Positions 20,772 through 64,000 of a stretch of DNA of 64,000 nt are shown here, piece after piece. Where the stretch lies: NCBI GenBank assembly GCA_917880885.1, contig OU862913.1, positions 27,909,286 through 27,973,285 of the forward strand. Direction: 5' to 3'. This DNA comes from Limnephilus marmoratus (lineage: Eukaryota > Arthropoda > Insecta > Trichoptera > Limnephilidae). The position numbers were made by a program, and so were the translations under genes. The notes under the pieces were generated by a model. The model was given only the letters and a program-made list of their open reading frames with translations. It had not been told where the DNA came from and ran no database searches. Every line of letters starts with the position of its first letter. Within the stretch, counting starts at the first letter, position 1.

Positions 20772-21390
20772 AGTCTGTCAAAAAAGAGTTGAAAATATAA
20801 AAACTGGAACTACTAAATTTGTAGACTGGCAACACCAATTTAACTGTCAAATATTTTTTTGAAGTGCAATGACACTGAATGTATAGAACACAGTAAACCA
20901 CATTTTAAAAAACATTTGCTTTAACATAATTTTGAATTTAACAATAGATAGAAAGGAAGAATCACTAATGGTGAGTTTAGTTACACTACTTTTAGATCTG
21001 AATGAGTTAAATATATTCAGATCTAAAATTAGAGACATGATCTAAAGCCCAGGCAACGCTAAGTACTTTATCTAGTATTAAATAAATGTGAGCAATTTCT
21101 AAGCTGTGCTTTATATTTTATTACATTCTAGTTATTCTTCATTATGTTAACACAAAATTGCAAAGGTATAATAATAATATACCTACCTATATGCAATACT
21201 AATTTTGAGATCGGTGGGTCTATACTGCAATGAAAAAATATTTTTCCACTATTATGCCTTTTTAATTTTTTATAAAAATGTAGGTTACATATCTTTACTT
21301 TAACACCATGAGTTATGTGTTTAGTATTGCCATATGATCAACAGTGGCGCCCTCATATATTCTCTACTCTTATTTGACAAACTGTAGTAG
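20772..21390. mobile_element. MITE with TCTGTCAAA ends, copy 1
   Basis: The left end AGTCTGTCAAAAAAGAG is inverted at the right end (AGTTTGTCAAATAAGAG read inward from about 21,387). A second copy is at 38,447-39,087, in the same direction and co-linear throughout. About 610 bp; no coding capacity. Ends and size suggest a Tc1/mariner-type MITE. Confidence 0.75.
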
Positions 21391-21994
21391 CATGTGAAGC
21401 AATCAAGTAATCTTAAATAAAACACTGATGTAAAATATGTTAATTAATTAAATTGTAACATCAAGACTTACATGATTGACAGACCCTATATTGTTCTATT
21501 ATTACTCTCGGGTCGCATTAACTGCTCCAAGATGACAGTTATATTATTAACAGGACTCTAAAGTGGATGATTAAAATAAAGAAAGGGCGCCAGTCGTTTA
21601 AAAGGAAACTACCAAATGTTAAACCAATAAACTAAGAATTATAAATTTACGTAAAACGGTGTCGGGTTGAAATGTCTCCCGCGCCGTCAGAACTCTGCTT
21701 GGAATGTCCATGTTGAGCGTTGCACTGCTTGAATCTCACTGACGAGCGGCAGCTAGCGAAACCAGCGGCTAGATGTCACTGAAATTCACGCAGCCAGTAT
21801 TTCTTGATCATCTAAATAGGAACTATTTGTAATCACAGGCAGCTAACTGCTGCAATGGTATTTCAATGGAAGATGCCCCGAGGAACCATGATCACTTCAG
21901 CATCAGTGCATAGTCCTCACAGTTGACATTTCTTCACCTTAGTTCTTAATTGTCCAAATGACCATTAGAAAATTTAACATTTTTAAGAAGGTTT

Positions 21995-22640
21995 TCTTTC
22001 ATTATTTTGAAAGATTGTTCTTTTATCTAGCATTCGTATGTAATAAATTTTTAGAATTTTTTTAAATTTTTAGTATAATAAGGTTATTCCATAGGTCGTT
22101 GGCAGATTTGTTAAATTTTCAAAAAAATTTTTGTATTATACCACACCCATTTCAAATAATATAATCATGCAGTAAAATAAATCAATACATTATCTAGCAA
22201 ACGTATGTTTTAGAATTTTAATTTTAGTTTCAATAAAATCATTAAAAAATATGTACGTACATGTGTTTCTTGACGAAAATTGGTCCATTTGTGTATTTAT
22301 TTGCGCACTTACAAACTAATATATTTCAGATTTTTTTAACATTCTTATTAAATTTAGACATTATTGAAAAATGATAAATACTTATAATCAAAAAATAACT
22401 ACCCAAAGTACACTATTTTAATAGTTTTATCATCACGCCTTTCAGCATTTTTGGATGAAGGTATAAATTAAAGCTAATTTGGATCGAAATAAATTCGATA
22501 TTGAGTTATAATTTAAAAAAGCTGGTACGGAGAATAATTAATCTTTCTCATTGTAACCGCCCTGCACGATCGGAAGAACAACTTTCGAAGAAATGTGGAT
22601 TTTCGTCCGCTGGCTGGTTAAATGCTCTTAAAGATAAAGC
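21995..22640 (+). repeat. Interspersed repeat, inverse of 32,435-33,050
   Basis: From 'gaaagattgttcttttatc' to 'gctggctggttaaa' this 640-bp stretch is the reverse complement of 32,435-33,050 at high identity. The pair lies about 10 kb apart in inverted orientation. Element class unknown. Confidence 0.7.
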
Positions 22641-22644
22641 TATT

Positions 22645-23560
22645 TCCTTAACCTTTTCCCCGCGTTGAACTCCTCCGTTTTTTTAATACCCATACGCGGT
22701 ACAAGCAATTCATATTTCAAATACCTATCCATCCAATTTTATATCAAATTACAGCATATTATGGCATGATTTATCATACTATATAAACAGATGAGATTAT
22801 TATCTACAATTTGAAACCAAATCGTCGTCTGTAAACACTCCTAGATGTTTATAAAAAACAAAAAACGTAAAAAACGTACCCATATTATCTTAAAGACGGC
22901 GCCATTTATCCGCGTGCGTGTACTCAGGACACTGCGTTGATAGACACAAGTGGTACCTCAATCACTTATTATTATTAATTCGTATAAACAAGTTCTAAAA
23001 CTTCTGATGACACTAAAATTAATAAAATTTTTATGTAAATTCAAAATCAGTTTCACAACATAAACAAACGTGTGCGAATACGCGCGATCTCGACAATAAA
23101 TGTTATCGACGCTTGTCCAATTTGGTCAGTCGGAATCGCATGGATGCGCATGCGCAAACTACTAGCGCCATCTGTGGAGTAAATTGTGAACTTTGCATTC
23201 AAAGGCACGAGGACACATTCACTTGATTATAGATGTTTTTTACGAAATACAATTTTACTTTCGAAATATGCCTGAAGATGTCAGCATCGTGATAGTTACA
23301 GAATGTCCTAGGGAGCGGGAAAAAATACTGTGACATCGGCAGTCGAAGTTAGCGTGACAAGGGCTGATACGGGCGCGTGTGAGGCATGGCTTTTGCCGTA
23401 TCAACTGTTGTTACGATCGCGTGGAAAAAGTTAAAGGTAAAGGTCTCATTAGTTTAAATAATTCTTTGTTAAGTGATTAAGTATCAGTTTTTATACTTTA
23501 TTTTTCATTTTATAGTGGAGATTGAACAAAAACTAAAATGGTTTTTTTAGTTGGACAATT
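22645..23560. other. Intergenic DNA between repeats
   Basis: No gene supported. The part around 23,100-23,440 is less AT-rich and without long frames. I recognise nothing specific. Confidence 0.3.
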
Positions 23561-23564
23561 AAGA

Positions 23565-23695
23565 ACTAGGTGACGATTTGTCACATGAGAAGGACTCGTT
23601 TCTACAACTCGTTCTTGATTCAAACAGCACGGCTGTGAAATGTTTTGCTGGCCTCTGTAACATGGTCTCTTCAAGACCCAGGATCACTTCTTCCT
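23565..23695 (+). mobile_element. LINE C-terminal fragment
   Basis: Plus-strand translation around 23,575 gives CHMRRTRFYNSFLIQTARLW, the conserved last residues of a Jockey/CR1-type polyprotein, close to the fragment at 36,184-36,640. Only this short tail remains. Confidence 0.55.
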
Positions 23696-23749
23696 ATCCT
23701 CAAAAAGATCCTCCACACAGCGTGACAAAGGTGACACACATAGGTCCTG

Positions 23750-24292
23750 AGGGAAATTATTTTCCAGAGGGCCTCCTTAATTCCCAACCTTCTTCTTTTC
23801 CTCATCAATTTTCCCTCCTCACTCCATTCATCTTAATAACAATCAATTTTCAATTTGAGAGGCGGGTATGGGTACCGCCGCCCAGGGAACTATTTATCGG
23901 ATAACCAACATCTTTGCCCATCACCCCATGTGGTTCGCTATGTTTAGTGACTTATCAGGGGTGCCTGAAGTTTGTCTAGGTCTTATCGGCGGATGCTTCT
24001 GCGTGGCGGGCTGGATCAGGAGTGACTGGTCGAGTGAGATCATTTGGCCTCTCCAGCAGGACTCTCTCGACCCATTGCCTTGCACCGCAATGAGAAGGAT
24101 GGATTCATACGTCCATCACTCCTGGAGACACTGACTTCCAGATTTTTCACACCTTTTTCCTTCCCAGAACCTCCTCAAGCCTTTTTCTTTAAAACACTCT
24201 CCACACAGCATCCTCAAAGATGACATAGGACCTGAGAAAAACCATTTTACTCAGGGCCTCCTGTGTTGAATTAATGTAAAAATAAAAAAAAA
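23750..24292 (+). repeat. Family C retroposon copies with poly(A)
   Basis: 23,855-24,292 is a nearly complete copy: 'gaggcgggtatgggtaccgcc' start, 'cccatgtggttcgcta', 'cttgcaccgcaatgagaagg', 'catccatcactcctgg'-like, 'ctccacacagcatcc', 'ggcctcctgtg', then A-rich tail. 23,710-23,780 is a separate 3' piece. Poly(A) and lack of coding sequence suggest a SINE-like retroposon. Confidence 0.7.
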
Positions 24293-24472
24293 ATAAAAAA
24301 ATTTCACTGACATCAGACCAAATTATTATTAACCACTCAGACCAATAAGCTTGTTTTCACGATAATATACCCAACAATTCCAGATATAATATGTATGATG
24401 TATGAGGTGTACATGACTTATTGATGTTAATTTTAGAGTAGAAATAAAACAAAATATATGAACTTAAAATTA

Positions 24473-24478
24473 TTTATT
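24473..24478 (-). terminator. Poly(A) signal of Brr2
   Basis: AATAAA on the minus strand (TTTATT on plus), about 104 bases beyond the Brr2 stop codon; the intervening sequence is AT-rich 3' untranslated DNA. Confidence 0.65.
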
Positions 24479-24581
24479 TTTAACATAAAATTAATCAAAT
24501 ATTATCATTGGTAAGAAGAATTTTTTTTTTCAAAATCATCTTTCCTTTCTGTTCCTCGTTTTGTTGAAATTGGAGTGCGTT

Positions 24582-60624
<36,043 letters not shown>

Positions 60625-61079
60625 CTGAAAGAAGAAAGAATGGTACTGTTAGTAATTATTCCTGACATTTTCCTGATTCCTACCCACACCTGTTCCCCTA
60701 CCTACATATGAAGTCACAAGTTCAGTGCCTTGACAGTCTTCAAAGTGAAAGTAGTGTTCTATGCTCAGTATCTTGACTTCTTTGATAAATTACGAGTTTC
60801 ATGAAAACCTTCAAAATTACAACTGGTAATAATCGGTGTATTACGTAAAAGTATTTGTAACAAGGTGTGTGCACCCTCTTATACACACTTTATTTATGGT
60901 CTCGATGTGCATAACATCTAGTGCTTGCCCATTGACATTTAGGCATTGGTAATATTGCGAGCCCTGCAATATTTTGGAATGCAACGATTGTCGATCCTGC
61001 AGCAGATTCAAATCAGCAGATTCGAAAAGAAAGCACGCCATTTTTTGTATTTCTAATACCTTCTTTTCTTTCAAAATCT

Positions 61080-61530
61080 TTAATCTCTTATTGATTGCAA
61101 TGAAGAGAAAATTTTGAATGCGATTTTAACCCTAATGTATAAAGATACTGTATGAAGGACAAGGTCAGAATCGCTTGCGCCAATATCATTCTTGATGTAG
61201 CCAAAAGTTTCATTCACCTAGGAACACTAGAATATTTTTAAATGAATTATCTATGGAATATGAGATTTTGCCACGATTTGAACTGTCGAAAAGTGAAGTC
61301 TCATATCTGCGTGATGGTTCACAAAAACATGGAAAAACCTATCAATTTTTCAAACAAACGCAAGTAATGTTGTTTTTATAGATAGATTATTGTTCAAGGA
61401 ATGTGTTTCGGTAAATAAAATATACTATAGCCCAAAATAAATCCACAAAATATGACTTTAAAGTGATGCATTCCGTAATATCCATATGCAATAAAATAAA
61501 AAGTTTCAAAAATGGCTCTCGACAGGTTAA
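61080..61530 (+). mobile_element. Family B-related TTAA MITE, copy 6
   Basis: TTAATCTCTTATTGATTG at the left, 'ctctcgacaggttaa' at the right. Contains 'ggacaaggtcagaatcgctt' and 'gcaagtaatgttgtttttat'. Confidence 0.65.
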
Positions 61531-61933
61531 CCTATACCTTAAGCGTCGATGACACATGGCGAGTTTACAAGTTACTATCTACTAAGTTTAAAGGCGGGTA
61601 AATCGGCGAGTGAGATTGTCATGATAACACACAAAACTGTCCACTCACTCAGAAGCGTAGGAAACTGAGGCCGCTGCTAGCGCCAGTAACAAGAATAACG
61701 ACGCCTGTGTGAACTAATTCTTCAGATGTTTGACAGTCGAAATCAGCTGTTTATCGGAAGCCATGTTGGAAACATAAATAAACCAATCACTAGCAAGTGT
61801 GTAGGCGAGTAAAGTTGACGACCTTTCAATTTTTTTTGATAATTTTTTTTTTTAAACTTTATGAGTTTAATCTCAAATTATAATATTTAATTAAATGAAG
61901 ACAATATTAGCGAAACTCAATCGAAATCTGGAG

Positions 61934-62039
61934 ACAGAAAAATCAGAAAAGATATTGGCTCCGCTGGGACTCGAACCCAGGACCCTTTGCTTACATCCAC
62001 GAGTCCCAGCAGAGCCAATATCTTTTCTGATTTTTCTGT
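61934..62039. repeat. 40-bp palindrome with tRNA B-box arm
   Basis: 61,934-61,973 and 62,000-62,039 are reverse complements with one mismatch in 40. The minus strand of the left arm plus loop reads like the 3' half of a tRNA (CCTGGGTTCGAGTCCCAG, a TPsiC stem-loop), but there is no full tRNA. Confidence 0.85.
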
Positions 62040-62149
62040 TAGTCCAGTAAAGGAAGGAGTTGTAGAGTGCGTGGGCAGGAACCCAAGCGATTCTTTCAGG
62101 ACTTGTTTAGGGTGCTTAGGGTGTGAACATACTAAAAGTCCTGACGTCT

Positions 62150-62700
62150 AGATGGTGAGCTAGGGGGAGGAGGGGGGGGGGGGGGAAGGTCCCGATTTTC
62201 GGGTTTCCGTTTATATCTCAAAAACGGTGCGTCGCAGAGGAAAACTTTTTTAGAATAAGTAAAAGCTCATAAAATTATCTACAACTTTTATTCTATACGT
62301 AATTTTGGAAATCCAAGCCGTTTTTGAGTTATACGCTCTACAAATGTCAATATTTTCTAAAAAAATCATTTTACCTCACATTTTTCATCAAACATTCCTT
62401 CATACCGTCTAAAATATTCATCCAAAAAAGAAATTTATTTGAAAAAAGTTGTAGATAATTTAATTACCTTTTAGAATATATATACATATCTAAATAAATC
62501 TCCAACCAGTAAATATTTACAGCAATTTTAAGTTTTTTCGTAAAATGTCGTCATTTTCAGAAAAAGCTGTTTTTTCTTACCAAATTATTAAGACGGGTTT
62601 TTTCTTCATGGGAAATTCCTTATTAATTTTTGCACGCAAGAAAGCAGGTAAATTTTTCTCGAACAGATGATTAGTGGAATTCATTTTTTAATCATTATTA
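62150..62700. other. Non-coding flank of the decayed element
   Basis: A G run (62,171-62,185) and then AT-rich DNA with 'ctcaaaaacggtgcgtcg' and 'tttttgagttatacgc'. No reading frame. It may be part of the element that follows. Confidence 0.3.
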
Positions 62701-62709
62701 TTGTGATGA

Positions 62710-63015
62710 GTGATTAGGTTAGTCGTCGGAGATGCTACAATAACATGCTACGATGCTGTTCGAGTTGGTGAAAATGCAATGAATGCGATAGTGGGCTTGA
62801 CATTCTCAGACATCAAGTTGTCCCGCAAAGATCGGGCATTCCCAATGTCTTCTGTCAGCTCGTCGATAAAAATTCACGATGAAAAGGTTGCAGTTGACCC
62901 AACATTGCTGTTTCAGCGGATGTGTATAAGCAAACGATCAGATGAGGATTTGATGAAATTTTTAGAGTATGAGTTGGCCCCATTTCCCTTGGCACTGTTC
63001 TCAATAACATCATGT
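62710..63015 (+). pseudogene. Transposon-like gene, 5' piece
   Basis: A frame with SSIKIHDEKVAVDPTLLFQR and DLMKFLEYELAPFPLALFS matches, from memory, a conserved part of large uncharacterised multicopy proteins of insects and other invertebrates. Identity ends near 63,010, and the remaining open frame runs into the opposite strand of the piece that follows. No start is defined. Function unknown. Confidence 0.55.
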
Positions 63016-63046
63016 TACACTCTCAACTTTATATGGACTCACGTTT

Positions 63047-64000
63047 TCATATCCTCTTTGGACGTGAGGGTCCTGACAAGCATTGTTCATCCATGGCATC
63101 GTCATTCTCAGTGGTGGATGGTTCTTGCTGAAAGGGCTCTACGTCGTCTTCATCGTCGCCCTCGGCAACAGGCACGCTATTGAGGCATCTCCCTTGGCAG
63201 TGAAGGCACGCTGCAGAACAGGTCAGCATTGCTTTTAGGCATCCACATTTGCCAATTGCACAATCCTTGGTGCAGCGGCAAAATATCATTTTCAAAAGGA
63301 CCTCCGGTTCTGGAGGATCTTCTGTTGTAATTGGCACCACGGTTTCTCCTTCATGTTTCCACCCCCATTCTTCAGGGGGCAGCTCAATCCCGTGCCACTG
63401 CTGAACTTGGTGGTATGTCCGCCGGGAATGCTGTTTAGCTGCACTCTCTGTTGGAGGGAGGGAGCTGATGTCAGACTTCATATTTGCCACGGACCTTGTG
63501 AACGACTGGAAGCGGTACTGGTTAAGGGAGGTCTGTCTTTTTGGCGCCGCATACCATTTCAGGAAGCATTTATTTCCAGCCTCTTCAACCTCGTCGTGAG
63601 TAGAGGAGGGGTTGTAAAAGATCATTGCCGCTTGCTTGATCATTTCTGACTCCAAGTACAATTTTGAAAAGCCCACCTTGCTTCTCCTGAAAGTTGCAGA
63701 CGTTGTATCGCATCCGGTAAATGAAAGTAAAAATATGATGTATTCAAATCCACGATGCTGCATCTCTTGGGTGGACAGTGCCATTGTTTTGGTTTTCCCT
63801 CGTCAGGGTTTCAGCAGCAGAATATCTTAGGTGGGAGGAGTGGAAGCAATCAAAAAGACACTGAGGTGAACATCCTCACCAAAGATAGCCACTGAGTTGT
63901 GAAAGGATAGTTCCACAGCAGTCTTCACGATAAGGACGTCAGCATCATCGGTGGCCTGAAGAATCTGTATCCCATTCTCCCGAAACTTTGTCTGTAGTAA
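63047..64000 (-). pseudogene. Transposon-like gene, 3' piece with Cys-rich tail, cut by window edge
   Basis: Minus translation from the window edge: ATDDADVLIVKTAVELSFHN, VAIFGEDVHLSVFLIAS, then a TAA and a TGA close together (near 63,830 and 63,806), then LLSFTGCDTTSATFRRSKVG, SDISSLPPTESAAKQHSRRT, a Cys-rich block CRCTKDCAIGKCGCLKAMLT with CSAACLHCQGRC, and an acidic end. The order and motifs match the same uncharacterised protein family as the piece at 62,710-63,015 but on the other strand. The DADVLIV/GED pair might be acidic catalytic residues of a PIN-like nuclease; this is inference. Stops show it is broken. Confidence 0.6.

Noticed and set aside
60841..61074. 77-codon minus frame upstream of the first Brr2 exon in view
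   Set aside because: No similarity to the Brr2 N-terminus and no proper donor at its end; likely chance.

Overview
The window is a piece of an insect nuclear genome: AT-rich, spliceosomal introns with GT..AG borders, R1-, RTE- and Jockey/CR1-type LINEs, mariner and TTAA-target (piggyBac-type) elements, tRNA-derived SINE-like repeats. I cannot fix the order; several repeats resemble ones I know from moths and butterflies, but that is memory, not a search.

Two host genes are supported. (1) The right 36 kb (24.5-60.6 kb, minus strand) holds the last 25 coding exons of Brr2 (human SNRNP200), the U5 snRNP helicase that unwinds U4/U6 during spliceosome activation. I placed every exon from splice signals and homology; the exons sum to 4,962 nt, exactly 1,654 codons including the stop, so the frame is intact from the first Walker A region to the C-terminus. 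About 480 N-terminal residues must lie beyond the right edge. Introns are swollen by transposons and by four unrelated minisatellites, but no exon is broken. (2) At 16.2-20.8 kb (plus strand) a two-exon gene is predicted for a small secreted protein: a TATA box and initiator, a 20-codon exon encoding a signal peptide, a 3.3 kb intron full of transposons, and a second exon encoding a Cys/Pro/Glu/Gln-rich chain of 14-residue repeats. I do not recognise it; it is the best candidate for something new.

The rest is mobile DNA with unusually readable history. A nearly complete R1-clade LINE (8,536-14,341) has an exact 13-bp target duplication and only one stop in ORF2. A partly collapsed LTR element (3,472-4,386) has a 4-bp duplication and sits inside a TTAA-type element; a second copy of that element at 51.7-52.9 kb lacks the LTR but carries a MITE that the first copy lacks, so each is the other's empty site. 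A DNA transposon with long inverted ends and a broken C2H2 zinc-finger array (16,703-18,356) splits a SINE whose uninterrupted relative is at 32.1-32.4 kb.

Layout: 1-8.5 kb nested repeats and an RTE fragment; 8.5-14.3 kb R1 element; 14.8-16.0 kb TTAA element; 16.2-20.8 kb secreted-protein gene; 20.8-24.3 kb repeats; 24.5-60.6 kb Brr2; 60.7-64.0 kb repeats, a tRNA-related 40-bp palindrome, and two opposed pieces of a decayed transposon-like gene with a Cys-rich tail. Repeat labels used below: family A = TTAA element of about 690 bp; family B = TTAA MITE of about 450-530 bp; family C = about 650-bp poly(A)-tailed retroposon; family D = tRNA-headed SINE.
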